Part shown: one piece after another, positions 1-12,792 of the stretch
Layout: every line of letters begins with the position of its first letter
How positions within the stretch are numbered: the first letter of the stretch is position 1
The notes under the pieces: model-generated
Databases searched by the model: none
Seen by the model: only the letters and a program-made list of their open reading frames with translations
What the model was told of the DNA's origin: nothing
Origin: Camillea tinctor
Lineage: Eukaryota > Ascomycota > Sordariomycetes > Xylariales > Xylariaceae
Assembly (NCBI GenBank): GCA_022578605.1
Contig: MU394101.1
Span: 124,001 to 188,000, forward strand
Direction of reading: 5' to 3'
Length of the DNA stretch: 64,000 nt
Made by a program: the position numbers and the translations under genes

Positions 1-2061
1 ATCCCATACTCTTTCGTTGCGTCCGGCGTCACTCACTACCATGATAAAGCATACGGGACAGAGAAACCCCTCATCATGACTTGGCCGCCGAAGTTGATTT
101 TTAATCGTCACTATGTCGGGGCCGTACTCCTCTCCCTCCCACTCTTTCCCCGCATGGCATGATAGCCGGAGGAACACCTAGGTCTAACCCCGGCAATGTG
201 GAATTGCACGTTCGGTATTCGTTGTAACGCTGGTGAATCTGTGTCAATGCGGGGTCCATTCGAAGGAAGCCAGACAGAATACATAGCAATAGCTTAGGGC
301 GTTCATATGGCATGGCTTAGCTAGTTACAAGCTGACTTGCCGTAGTCTTTAATTCCTTGAGTCTTCCTGATCTCAAAAATAAATCATTTCCCCTTCACAT
401 AAAAACCACGAGTGTAAGGGGTATAAATGAGGTTTATGCAATGTCGTTATTGCATTGAGAGACGGGATGAAAGCATACTGAAGATATCTGACCTAAGTTA
501 GGTATTCGATTTCCCCAAGGCATTTCTTTGAAATCTTCCTTTGGTTGGGAACCCTCGGGGATCGAAGAGTAAGACAGTAATCAAAGGTCTCGGTATCTCG
601 ACATTCTCGGGTATGCTGTCAATAGGGGTGAAGTGAGACGGATATCCAAGAGTTGATGCCAGCAGCATTTCTACCAGTTGGCAGCCCGGTGATATCGTCG
701 GCATGATTACTCAGTTATCAGTTCCCAAAATCAGAAGATCGGGCACAATGATGAGGTCTACACCAAGACTACAATGCCCCTGAATTAAATAAGTACTTAA
801 TCGAGTGTAACGAGTCGTTGCTTGATTACCTAAGGCGAGTCAAGAGTCGAAGCATGAGAATAATGAACGATACCGGAGAATAGACTTTTACTCACCTAAA
901 GTTCAAGCTAATAGGTTAATACCTAGGTACTTAATTCATGGGTTCTCCAAAAAGTACACTACACCGGAGTACCGTGCTACATACTCCGTACTCTCCCAGT
1001 ACCTTGTGATCTAAAGTTTATTGGTGTCGATCTACTCCTGGGGTCTAGAAGCTGGGGACAACTCGGTAGGAGCGGGCGTAGCGTACCACATGCATTTTTG
1101 CAAGGAATTGCTGGATGCTGGAACCTTGGCCTGCAGTGACCCAAAAAGCTAAATGGCCCAATTGAGTTTGAGAATAGCGAACCGTGTCCTACGGCTTCAC
1201 TTCCAATGGATAAGGTGTCTGGTGTCCGGGGTTTGCAACACAACGGCAACATAATACAACACAGACCTGTTGTTTCCGATTGACTCTTTTTCTTTTTTTT
1301 TCTTTTTTTTTTTCTTTTTTTGGCATCCCGTCTGCATAGAAACAATGCCTTGGGTATCGAGTAAGAACTGTTTTGTGTTGAACCGCGATTAACCATAGAA
1401 AAGAAAAAAAAAGGGTATACTCCGTACATACCGTTCTACTTAACCTAGGCACTTGAATAAGTGGAGTGATTTGTCCCACCAGAGATGGGGAGTTTAGTTA
1501 GATTAGGGAGTAAGAGAAAGTGAAGCACATGACATGTTTAGTATTGCTCTCTACAAACTCAATATAAGTAGAACGGCGTAGGATACATGGGAGTAATCAT
1601 GATGATTAAAATAAGATGAAAGAGAAAGGAAATAAGAGCATACTATCCGGATAAGATACCTTGGCAGATAAGCGTCGATGGACGTTGCAAGAGGCAGGCT
1701 GGTTATCTTATATGCATGTCATTTTGAGAAGCTTATCTACATACTCCCTACACTACTTACACCAACTTGCTACTTGCTCATACTGTACAGTATCAGCAGT
1801 ACTTGAGATACAGTAGAGTACTTACCTCTAAGCTGATTAGCATCCGTACTTAGGGCGATTTACGTAGCAAGGCGATATGTGATGTCAACGGAGAACCAAG
1901 ATAAGGCACGTAGCATTGGTGGCACGGCGGGATATCGAGAGATAAACATGTTTCAGCCGGTTGTGCATTATCACTAAATTAAATGATTAATGTCCGGGTT
2001 CGGCGATGCTGGGTCAAGTATTAGTTACTCGATTACATATATGTTTTAGGAGACTTCTTTG

Positions 2062-2065
<4 letters not shown>

Positions 2066-2101
<36 letters not shown>
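2066..2101. repeat. (TG)n microsatellite
   Basis: About 18 uninterrupted TG dinucleotides in gene-free DNA. Confidence 0.95.
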
Positions 2102-2102
<1 letters not shown>

Positions 2103-3737
2103 GTAGAGAGTAGGAAAAGAGGGAAGGAGGGAAAGAGAAAAATGCAGATATCTCGCAGTTCAAGTATCACATGTATTACCAAAATGCTAGGTATGCATGC
2201 AAAACGTAAAGTATCGGTGTTAGTGCGAGAAGTACAAAACATATATGTAAGTATGTATTGTACAGTATAACTCATAAGGATAGAGGGAAAGGCGCACAGA
2301 GCTGTATCGATATGGATATACTGTATATACACTAGGTATAGGCAAACTCCATAACTTGTATGTGCTTTATTTACTTACCTAACATATGGTCATAATGTAT
2401 GTACGAAATAGCATCGTTTGGATAACGACGTCAACGTGCGTTGGGTTTTAGATGATTTTGGGGGGGGTTTTAACATACACTTAGTGAAGTAATGTAGATG
2501 CAACAGGCATTGAGCGCGCAATGTGCTGTGTGATATAGCCCTGTAATTAGGTTCTCATACTCCGTAATTATTTTTTTGTAGCGTATACACTAAGTTAGGT
2601 TAGCATAGATATGTACCTGTTGGGAATTGGCCCCACTTCGCCCACCTGTCAATTTTTCCTCTCCAATGCCGTCGGGATCATTCGTCCCATTCGTCCCATT
2701 CGTTTATCCACATGCATAGACTTTAAGTACGCCTTCATCATATGGATTTCATCACCAAGCTTGATGGTGCTTGCCTTTTTGTAGATCATTTTTCGTCGAT
2801 TAAAGATCCAAACCAGTTTCGATTCTAATCCCCAAACTCCCCCAACTGGAAATTTTTCTTTAGTTTTGTATTTTTCAACCTTTTTTTTTTTTCTCTTCCC
2901 TTTCTTTTTCTCTCCCCTTTTTCTTACTCAATCAATTTCTTACTCGAGGTGCGACGACACTATCTTCTACCTAGCCAATAGGTACCTTAATTGTTCCTTT
3001 TTTGTTTAATTCTATTTTCTCCAAGTCATCTGAGGTACCCGAGAAAACCAGTAGTAATCAATAATTCCGAGCACATTCACTCAGCTACCAAAGTACCTCG
3101 GTTTCCATCACCAGCATCAGCATCAGCATTGGCATTGGCATTGGCATTATTAGCATTACCCATTCCGAGTCTGGTAATATAGGTACATACATGTACAGTA
3201 CCTAAATTCAAGGTAATGTTCTTCTTTGTCTTTTTTTGTCTCTGTCTTGTTTTATCCGCTTTTGGATCGTAATCTTCTTGTTTTCTTTTTGAGCCTCTTT
3301 CTTGACAATTGAACCACATCATCTCAATAACAACACCATTGATAAAAAGTCAGCCCACTCAACGCATTGTCTGCTGAGCTTCCCTTTTATTTTTCTTCTC
3401 TTTTTTAAGATTAACTAATAATGATAAATTCATATCGAATGCAATACATACCTATATATCTCCCTTTTTGTACTAAAACTTGAACTGAACCCCTACTAAA
3501 ACTGACTTGGCTACTTCTCTCACTAACCTAGGGGGCTACTACACTACATACTACACTATATACTCGGTTACATACTACATACTACACACTATACACTACG
3601 GAGTACACACTAACAACGGCCTACAACAACCAATCTCTTTTGGCTCTTGTCTCGCTTTCTGGCCACGAGGCGACGCACATAATACCCTTGTCAACATCTG
3701 CAGGGAGGTCAGCTACACTAATTCCCGCTTCCATCAT

Positions 3738-3774
3738 CCTATCCTGTCCTATCCTATCCTATCCTATCCTATCC
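3738..3774. repeat. (TCCTA)n short tandem repeat
   Basis: A run of seven TCCTA-type pentamers, one carrying a G variant, in the upstream region of the kinase gene. Confidence 0.9.
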
Positions 3775-4561
3775 TCCGTCCCAGATGTCAGACCGTCGGC
3801 ATCCCACCTTGAAATCTGTATGAGTTCGAAGAGAGATCAACGTTACAATCATTCCCCTCCAGGTCCAATTCAACTCAATTCAATTTCCAGTACAACGCAC
3901 CATTAAACGCACGTACACTGTCCACCTGACGAAACCCCCCTGGTCCTAGTCCCGGTTTGTCTTCCGTTCCGGTTCTCTTTTTAACTTCTTCAACTTGTGT
4001 CTTGCAGGTTCCGAGAAGAAACAAAACCAAACAATAAAAATAAATAAAATAAGAAGAGGTACATAAACAAGTGCGTAAGGGGGGGAAACGTCCTTCTCCC
4101 GAGCCCGGCCCAACCCACCAATTCTTTTTCCTCCTGCAGTGACCGACTACCGCCACGAGTCCCACTAAGCTTAGCCCTGGTCAAGTTTGAGGTATCTTCA
4201 GATTTGGGTATCCCGTGCGAAGCCCCTCGTCTCCTGGTCCTTGCTTAGCCCCTTCTCACTCCCGAATCGAGTCATTCAAATCTTAAGTGTGTATTAAAAT
4301 ACATACCTACATACATATTTACTTACACACATACACTTATACCTATATCCTACGCACCGTGTACCAACCCAAACCCGCTTCCCTATCTTTAGGTTGTTCC
4401 ACATCCACACACACACACACACACACATTACTATTATTCCTCTACTCACTAACATCCCTCCCACCCCCCCTCCCCCCAGTTCGTGCGTTCCCGTTCGCTC
4501 TACTACTACTACTACACACACACACACACACTCACTCACTCACTCACTCACCCACTCAAAT

Positions 4562-6796
4562 ATGACCACTCGACAACCGCACCCTCTCCCAGACGACGTT
4601 TTCGTAGACCACGACATCCGACCCCCACCACATGCCGCCCATGTATTACAACATCCTGCTGCGCCTACCATAGCCGCTCTGGAAGAGCTGAATCGTCGCA
4701 ATACTCATACCAACCGTGTAATACCTCGTTGTCGTTACAATGCTTCCGCGGACAACTCAATGACCTCCAAACTTCCTGTCCCTCCCGGACAAATACAATT
4801 TCAATCTCATACTATCGCTCCCTCTCCTCCCTTGCCCGAGCTTATGTCTGAAGATCCCTCTGCCTCGCATACTGAACTTACCTTCTCCCCCTCTCCTCTG
4901 GCAAACGACAAGAATCCACTCCAAATCACTACTGAAATTCCCCCGGCTCCTCCTACGCGATCCGATAGCCTTAATAGCCACCACGGGGGCCTATCTGCGT
5001 CCCGTTCAAGTCGATCTCTTCAGCATAAATCATCCTCCTCGAGTCTCCGGCCCGTATCCCGGACACCCAGCCTCAAACAGGCCTTGTCCAGGAGTATCAG
5101 CTCTGCTGCCAGCTCGACTTACCCGAGCCCGGTTATCTCTGCTATGGGCGATGTCACTCCTCTCCCCTCGCCTCTGTTATCCAGTGATTCACCTGGTCCC
5201 TGGAAACGGCTTAGTCCCCGACGACCATCCCGGGAGCTTACTGTACCGACAGCTATGCCGGAGTCGGTTCTCATAGCCGCTAGTGGTGAATCTATAGCCT
5301 CGGCTCTGGCCCATCAATCTAAGAGAAAGGTCTATGCTGGGCTAAATGTAGGTCACGCCACCGAGCATAGCACCGGAAAGAACGAACACACCCGAAATAG
5401 AAGTATTAGCGAATACATTCCGGATCCGAAAGGCATACCTAAGCGGCAGACCACGGTTACCGGAGGGAAGGGAGACGACAAGGTTGTGGATAGCTCTGCC
5501 CGTCTTCGTCTCCGTCGGGAACCGCATCTCTCGGAAGCACGAGGTCTCACGCCAGTCACCAAGCCACCTACGCCTCCACCCAGTGAATCTTCGCAAAGCA
5601 ATGACGGATCAAATTCGCGCAAACCCCGATACGAGTACTTTGAAGCGCATGGTCGAAATGACCAGAAACTCAGAAGATGGCGTGCTATCAAAGAGTTGGG
5701 TCAGGGCACTTTCAGCCGGGTTATGTTGGCTACGAGCCAGGTAAACTCGGATGAGGATGAAACCAAGGATGCGGCAACAAATGGATCGCAAGCACTGAGC
5801 AGGAGCACGTACCCGGATCGAAAGACCTTGGTAGCCATCAAAGTCTGCGAGCACGGTCCACGAGGTGGCGCCTCCGAAGATCGAATTGAAATGAGTTTGA
5901 AACGGGAACTTGATATCATGCAGTCCATCAGCCATCCCTCGCTAGTTCACTTGAAAGCCTGGAATATCGAACCGACGAGAGCACTCTTGGTTCTCAGTTA
6001 CTGTCCCGGGGGTGATCTATTCGATGTTGCCACCACTCACCGAGAATCCTTAAAAACGCCTTTACTGAGACGGATATTCGCTGAGCTAATAGGCGCGGTG
6101 GGATATCTGCACGAACGCAAGATTGTTCATCGAGACATTAAGCTTGAGAGTATGTTGTCGAATAAATTCCTATATACCCCTAAACCGATATTTTCCAACT
6201 GCTCCCCACGAACCATCGGCTAACAGTGCACAGATGTTCTCGTAAATATTCCACCGGCTGAGCTTACGAACCCCCACCAGGACTGGGCTACTTATCCGTA
6301 CTCTGTCATCACTTTGACCGACCTGGGTCTATCGCGTCGGGTAGCCGACGACGAGAAATTAGAAACACGGTGCGGGTCTGATGACTATGCAGCCCCGGAG
6401 GTTATACTGGGCCAGCCCTACGATGGCCGGGCAATAGACGCATGGTCCCTGGGTGTTTTGCTATATGCTTTGATCGAGTCGAGATTGCCGTTTGACCCTC
6501 CCCCAGGCGCCAGCGATGCTCAACGAATGCGGAGTAGAACCAGCCACCGAATTGCCCGTGTCGAGTGGAGTTGGATCAAGTATGCGGGTAACGATGGCGA
6601 TCACGACGCGAACGAAGCGAAATTTGCCGCGGACGGTTTAACGGGAGCGATGGAAATTACCGAAGGGTTTTTGAAACGAGCCAGAAGTCGCTGGCCGATG
6701 GAAAAGGCGGCGGGACATGAATGGGTTAAGGGTGGCATTAACGTGGAAGGGGGTATTAAATTTCGGGAAGAGGCAGAGGGCGAAGAAGTTCTATGA
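4562..6796 (+). CDS. Ser/Thr protein kinase with long disordered N-terminus
   Basis: Predicted 716-aa eukaryotic protein kinase in two exons, 4562-6149 and 6234-6796; the 84-nt intron begins GTATGT, has a CTAAC branch site and ends CAG. Residues 1-370 are low-complexity, Ser/Pro-rich and probably disordered. The kinase domain runs from about 375 to 700: glycine loop GQGTFSRV, VAIK lysine near 424 after an acidic insert, catalytic loop HRDIKLEN near 522 (its Asn codon is split by the intron, which supports the join), metal-binding DLG instead of DFG near 558, and APEVI near 581. All residues needed for catalysis are present, so it should be active. The frame stays open upstream to 4394 but reads His/Thr from the CA microsatellite, so the ATG at 4562 is preferred. 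The layout suggests the CAMK-like group; the specific family was not recognised. Confidence 0.9.
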
Positions 6797-8280
6797 TATG
6801 ACGACTATAAGCATGCTACAGGATTATATTCCTTGGTTGGTATGACTTTTTTTTGGTGTCCCGGGGTGCCGCCATATTTTACTAAGGGAAGTAAATATTT
6901 AAAGGCCTTTTTTCCTTTCAGGGAGGACCTTTGAAAGGGGGAACCCCGGGTTGATTTCAACGTTTCATCACCAAGGTTTATATAACACAGGGGAGTTAAT
7001 GGAAACAGAAATCCCTTTTGCCGTCAAGTCGGTCATATTTGCTCAAAGAGGGAAAGGAGGACAGTAAGAGCAAAACAAGCGAGATTAGACAACGCTACCA
7101 TCCTACTATATTTGGGGAGGTCAGCACTTATATTTTTTGGTTGTTCCTTTTTTTTTAACGAATGCATGACTAAGAAAAACAGCAAATGCGGGCTTTTTTG
7201 GCTTTTCTAAACTGTAGCATGTATAACGGGGGTTTGGGTTTATTTAACGACGCCTTTGTATGAACGAATTGAAAGAAAGAAAGAAAATAAAATATTTTTA
7301 TTGAAAATGTTTAATGATCATACGATAATGAAGATGATGAGAAAGGGGAAAGGGGGAAGGGGGTGGTGGGTTAGAGTTAGGGGTTAGGATTAGGGTAGAT
7401 AGGTAGATAGGTGTATATAATATAAATTATATCTTTAGAGACAAATATATTTGTGAGGTTTATTTGATGGTGATGTGATGTTGTGCTTGTGACTTGGGTG
7501 AAGAGATGGAATAGAAAGCAAAAAAGGGGGAAGCTGGAGAAAGGGGTAGAGAGGAAGGGGAGGAAAGGGGTAAGGGTAAGGGGCTGGAAAAGGGGGAAGT
7601 GGGATGGCTAGTGGCGGATAGATACAATATACCTAGTGTCGAACACAGCTTTTAGATTTGGAGCTTAAGATAAGGTGTAATACGAAATGAAGGTTAGGTC
7701 GAGGTCGCAAATGGATAGGTACCTACCTACTTTAGTACTATGTATTAGATTCGCTTTTAGTTTGTGGACTTGTGTAGGTTCTGAGAGAGGATTGGGGTTG
7801 GAAGGGAAAGGGGGGAGGGGGAGGGGGGATTGTGATGGAATGGTCAATTGACATTCCAGATCTAATATCTGTTAGGGGGGGGGCTCTTTTACTCTTACTG
7901 TGTGATTATAATGGGTGATGGCTGTTTGGCCGAAGAGCAAGTTGATAGAGCTTTCTTCATTATAATCCCCAAGAATAGGGGAGTGGCTACTTCATTGCGG
8001 CTCAACACAGGCGAGAAACAATTCATATAATCTAACTAGATATTTACAAGAAGTCTATTTCTCATTGAGCAATCTAAGGATAACATCAAACTACCTGACC
8101 ATCTCTTTATGCTGATACAAGCATCCCCTTCCTTTTCCCCCTTATTTTCCCCCTTAAGAACGATGTAGTTCTTAATGAAAGAAAACCCGGATACATCTGC
8201 TTAACACGGAACTGTAAAGAAAACCAAGCAAGATAAATAGAGAGGGAGAAACAACAAAATATCCCCTGTAGCCCATCAAA
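6797..8280. other. Convergent 3' intergenic region
   Basis: Spacer between two convergent kinase genes. It is G-rich on the plus strand (many GGGG and AAGGGG runs) and AT-rich elsewhere, with a telomere-like stretch at 7368-7396. It presumably holds both 3' untranslated regions. No gene seen. Confidence 0.6.
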
Positions 8281-10949
8281 TCACTTATACTCCGGCCAAG
8301 CTCCCGGGACAGCCGGGTGACTCTGCAACATCACTGGCTGCACAACCGCCGGATCGAACGCCTGCAGCTGCGAGGCCCTAGCAGGCGCGGAATTAAGCTG
8401 CACCGGCACGCTCTGCACATTTCCCGCGTCGAAGCTCAGGGGGTCCACACTCATCGGGTCCGCGGGCATGCCAGCCGCATACGCGACATCATTCCCATCC
8501 GCCCCACCGTCACTCGGTTCAGCGAGCCCGAACTGCTGGGCCAGCTCCTGGGCGCGCTGCTGCAGGCGGCGGAGGCTGGGCACGCTGGACGGCGCGGGCG
8601 GCGCCCCGGGCTCCGAGGTCGGCGCGCAGAACACGCGCCGCTGCCAGTCGAGGATCTCGTCGGCCGTCTCGGCCCCCTGCCGGTACCGCACCCCGCACAT
8701 GGCCCCGTCCAGCAGGTCCCGCAGCGACGGCCGGTTCGCCGGCGTGTGCGCCATGCACTGCGCCACCAGGAACCGCAGCGGCGGGTCCACGTGCGCGAAC
8801 TTCGCGTCCAGCGCGTACCACCCGTAGGACGTGAAGCTGCGCCCGCCGAGGTTGACGTCTGCGGCTTGTGGGGGCAGAGGGGGGTACGAGCCTGTTACTA
8901 GGCTGAAGAGAATCTGTGTATTGGTTTGGGGTTCCCCTCGTGTTAGTCTTTATTATTTTATTGCTTTTTTCATGTCTCTTTTTGTTTTTGTTGTCGTCGC
9001 CGTTCAAGTGATGTTTGGGGGGTTGGTGGGTGGTTAGGGGGAGGGAGAAAAGAAAGGGGGGGGAGGTCTTACACAACCGATGGCCCAGACGTTTGTATGC
9101 GGTCCGAAGTTGCCGCAGACTGGCTGACGGCAAATGTTGTCCCCGTTGCGCTCGTCTGGAATCAAATCCCATCCCTCACTAAATTGCTCCTAGACCGAGA
9201 AGGACGTATTAGCATTTTTGGGATCTCGCTTGCTAGTCTGGCTTGGGGGAAGAGGTTAGACATACCGGAGAAAAGAAACCGGATTTTCCTCTATATCGCA
9301 GCTTGGAGTAGTAGGTACTATCAGGAGGGTTTTCCAGGTTAGTAACCTTTCTTTTCAACAGTTTACTAGCAGAGCCCTTATTTGGGTCGGCGGTGTTATT
9401 GTTTGAACTCACTCTCGCTTCATTGTCTTGACGTTCACCGTCAGCCCAAAGTCGGCTATCTATAATACATGTCAGCGTGGATAATAAAGGCAAAACGTTA
9501 GTTATGCTGGATATTATTTACCTTCATAAGAGGTGAGACATCATGCTCGGGGTCGTTCATGTCATTGTCGTCAACAAAGACTGTGGATGCGGTCAATAAG
9601 AGCAACGGATTAATAATTATATGGGAGCTCTGTGTAGAACTTACCATTGGTTGGGTCGAGATCGAAATGGACATCTAGACAGACATTTAGTAGCTATTAT
9701 AACTCATGTCTATCTTGTAAAAATATAGAAACGTGCCCGAAGGTGATAACAACAAATGTTGCTTCTCAAGGGAGGAGGTATCTTACAATTCTGCATTTGT
9801 TCGTAAAGATCGTCATTTTCTGGGACAATTTCATCCAGCAACTCATTTCCTGGAGCGCGTCTGTCGGGATGGAACTTTCTAACTGGAAACGCCATTCCTA
9901 TGATCCCCCGGACAACTATGAATATATATATCAGCTACAGCACGGAAGCATCAAAGGGGCATTGAATAGAGGTCGAGCACATACGACATAGCCAAAGCCG
10001 CCAGATAATTCTGTTGGGGATTGTCTCGTTTTTTCGGGCTATCAAGCTTATGAAGTCGGTCAAACTGCCAAATCCTGCAAATTCTGTAATCATGTAGTCC
10101 TTGTTTACGTCCCCATCCATCTGGTCTGGGTCTCTCGGGAGCGGCCGGACAGGTGCTGGGAATGGTGGATCCCATCTCAACCTTTTCCGGGCCAGTTCTT
10201 CCGGGGTGAGATCCCATCTGTTCTTCCTCTTCTTGGGGAATGGTCGTGGATTATCATCGTCGGTCATCTCGTCATCGCTTGAATCATCACTGTATGCTTC
10301 GTCTTCATCATCGGGTAGTGGCGGCTTGCCCAATTTCACTGGGTCTATAAGCTGGAGGAGATGCTTGGAGCGACGAAATTTCTATACATTCGATGTTAAC
10401 GACACCGGATTTATAACACGAGACAACTGATGAACATACTCTCATGAACCTGATTTCCTCCCGTATTCCCTTGTCCTGCCAACTCCTTAACGGGTACTTG
10501 ACTACAATTTCTTGGGCAACCCCTGGGGGAGGGTTCCCCGTGGTGGAGTACTTGACGGCGATGCCGTTGCCACCTACTCCAAGGGTTCTCTCAAATTTGT
10601 ACTGAGGGTCGCTGCCCATGAAGAAATTCCGTACTTCATCCCGCCTTCTAATGGCCTCTACTTTGGTTGGATCGTCTTCATCATCTGAACGGTTAAGTTT
10701 ATCTATTCCATAGTAATAGTTGGGGCGAATCACCCCTGGTGCCGTGGTGACTTGGGGAACCGGCCCGTTTACCTCGGGATCCCCCCACGGGATTTTCCTC
10801 CCTACCCAGAAATTAGAGTAATCATGGCCTTCCATTTTGGTGTCCTTTTTCCGGTAGTACCAGAACTTGGCGGTATCCCTTTTCAATCTCTCGGTATGCA
10901 TCGCATATCGCTCAGCTGGATCCCTTTGAATGGGTTGTGGTTGCCCCAT
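8281..10949 (-). CDS. Divergent protein kinase-like protein, nine exons
   Basis: Predicted 657 aa. Exons in transcription order: 10949-10440, 10381-9985, 9915-9787, 9674-9645 (only 30 nt), 9580-9522, 9459-9413, 9317-9266, 9189-9073 and 8913-8281; every junction keeps frame with GT..AG ends. Kinase landmarks appear in order: GVGGNG loop near 124, VVKYP lysine near 150, EEI Glu of helix C, an acidic insert of about 60 residues, catalytic loop VHFDLDPTNV at 347-356, DFG at 378-380, PEQ near 408-410 where APE is usual, NVWAIGC in the F-helix region, and ANRPSL near the C-lobe end. In the catalytic loop HRD reads HFD and the usual Lys is Asp, so activity is uncertain although ATP- and metal-binding residues remain. 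The last 120 residues are Ala/Pro/Gln-rich. It belongs with the divergent kinase-like proteins expanded in Pezizomycotina. Substrate unknown. Confidence 0.85.
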
Positions 10950-11802
10950 GGTAGCGGCTTTTTCTGGTTCTCAATGTATTATAATGGTGTTGGTGTAAGT
11001 GTAAGTGTGGAGGTTGCATAGATATTGGAATTGAGCTGTAGATCCCAGTTTCTATCGTGTTCCCAGATAGCACGGTCGTTTGACTAAAACATTATTTAAC
11101 ACAATAAGTCATTAATACATGATGAACAAAGCGAGACTGGAGCGACCGGATGCGTCTGTCGTATAATTGTTGCTTTGTTGCAACCTGGCTCTTTGTCATT
11201 GAGTTCATTGACAATTCTATATCAACAAGTAGTAGGATAGGGAAGCTCCCTGTTTAACACTTGAATGTAAAACATAGTTTCGGCTTATATTAACATAGCC
11301 TAAAGGCTTTACAAAATTTCTTGACCACGTATATCTAATTACAGTAATATTAACATGTTACAAGCTTAATGATGTTGATGCATTTTCATTGTTAAAATGA
11401 TCCTATCTTTTAAACCCTAATACATATCGTTTTCTCATTTTATGTCTTCAACTCCCCTTTAACTAGTAGCGCATCAAGGTAAGACACTAAAATATTAATG
11501 GGAACCAGGCGTGCAAGAGTCAAAGATATGATATATGTTTTGTTCCATATTCATGTTGAGGGACTTTCGAAATTAAACCAAAACCTTGGTCTATACAAAT
11601 GAAATTGGTATCTATTGATCTATGTGGACCAGCATTGGTAATCATCTTCCATAGACTTGTTCTTGGTCTAAGTCGTCATCATAACCCTTATCATAACCTA
11701 ACCCCCTTTTGATCATATGCCCTCATTGTCCCATGCTCTCCTGAGCATTTGATTCTAATATAAATTCCCGCGGATTCCTTCCAGATAAAATGATGTGAAA
11801 AA
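10950..11802. other. Intergenic region
   Basis: AT-rich spacer upstream of the divergent kinase (transcribed leftward) and downstream of the NAP-type gene. No coding signal seen. Confidence 0.6.
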
Positions 11803-12792
11803 TTAACCTTCCATGTCAACGTCCGCATCATCCTCGTCGTCATCCTCGAGGTCGATGTCGCTGTCAATAGAGTCGTCCATGAAGTAATCGATAGCATTGG
11901 GCCAAATATCCTCGGCAATGGTCACGGCAACCTCGTGGCCAGGAGGGAAAGTCTCAACCTCCTCCTCGGTGAAGTCCTCGTCATCATCATCATCGTCCTC
12001 CTCTTCCTCCTTCTCCTCTTGGCCGGCAGCGGCGGCCTGGCGTCTGGCTACAAGCTCAGCCTTAGCCTCCTTGTGCTCGGCAGCGCTGATCCAGCGGCCA
12101 CGGTACGAGAAGAAGTTGAAGAAGCTAATAGCGCCAGTCACCTTGTCCTCGAGGAGCTTAGACAGAGTCTTGTACTCGGGGATCTCCTTAGCCGCCTTAT
12201 CACGGGCGTGGCGCGCCTCGTTGTTCAGAACTCCATCGAGTTGCTGGCTGGAGTTGTTCTTCTGAGCCGTCCAGAAGGCAAAGGCGGCGTCAGTAAGACC
12301 TTCAGTCAGGTCCTTTCCGGGCTTCCAGTTGATCTTAACGGGATCAGAGACTAGGCCGGAAGAGCGGTCCTTTCCGTAACGGAAGTAGAAGGTCTTCTCC
12401 AGCACGCTGTCGGTGAACCACTCATTCTCCTTGAAGTGGAACTTGAAGTTGAGAGTTCGGGGCTCGCCAAATTTGTCGAGGCCAGAATCGGTCGCCTGGG
12501 CACCGGTTGGGATTTCTGGCCGGGTGAGCTCAATGGCGGTGAGGGCCTTAGCGAATATCTCCTGGTCATCGGAGGTGATGGCAGCCTCAAGCTCGTTGGA
12601 TGCGTTGTCAAAGGCAACAGCCCAGAAACCTGGGATCTTAGAGATTGTCTGCTGGCGCTGAGCGAAGATGCTCTGGGTCAATAGATAGTGCTTTGCGGTA
12701 ATCTCGAGATCGACATCGGCCAGGCTGGCGTTAAGGAGCTGCAGCTCCTTGACGGTTTGAGGCTCAATGACGACTTCTTCGGCACCAGACAT
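11803..12792 (-). CDS. NAP/SET-family histone chaperone (Vps75/SET-like)
   Basis: Single-exon gene for 329 aa. Proteins of this family bind core histones and assist nucleosome assembly and histone acetylation in the nucleus. The N-terminal helix (about residues 12-60) matches the long dimerisation helix of NAP/SET proteins. The earmuff domain follows, with the TLNFKFHFKENEWF stretch near 115, the family's strand and its 'N-x-FF' region, and SFFNFFSYRG near 225. The C-terminus is an extended acidic tail, with runs of Asp/Glu from about 255 and again near the end, the usual histone-binding tail. Length and lack of a long N-terminal acidic extension fit SET/Vps75 better than Nap1. The start gives MSGAEEV and is the only sensible ATG. 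Confidence 0.88.
   Translation of the reverse strand: MSGAEEVVIEPQTVKELQLLNASLADVDLEITAKHYLLTQSIFAQRQQTISKIPGFWAVAFDNASNELEAAITSDDQEIFAKALTAIELTRPEIPTGAQATDSGLDKFGEPRTLNFKFHFKENEWFTDSVLEKTFYFRYGKDRSSGLVSDPVKINWKPGKDLTEGLTDAAFAFWTAQKNNSSQQLDGVLNNEARHARDKAAKEIPEYKTLSKLLEDKVTGAISFFNFFSYRGRWISAAEHKEAKAELVARRQAAAAGQEEKEEEEDDDDDDEDFTEEEVETFPPGHEVAVTIAEDIWPNAIDYFMDDSIDSDIDLEDDDEDDADVDMEG

Larger units (their letters stand above)
1..4561. other. Gene-free region and kinase leader
   Basis: I see no convincing coding exon here; open frames are short and follow simple repeats. The stretch holds a TG microsatellite (2066-2101), CAT/CAG and GGCATT tracts (about 3113-3160), a TCCTA pentanucleotide array (about 3738-3774) and CA/CT tracts (4406-4428, 4514-4550). 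From about 2880 on, the plus strand is strongly pyrimidine-rich, as usual for promoter and leader DNA of a fungal gene starting at 4562. Confidence 0.6.

Noticed and set aside
4394..4561. Upstream in-frame start for the first kinase
   Set aside because: It would translate a CA microsatellite into His/Thr runs; the ATG at 4562 is the better start.
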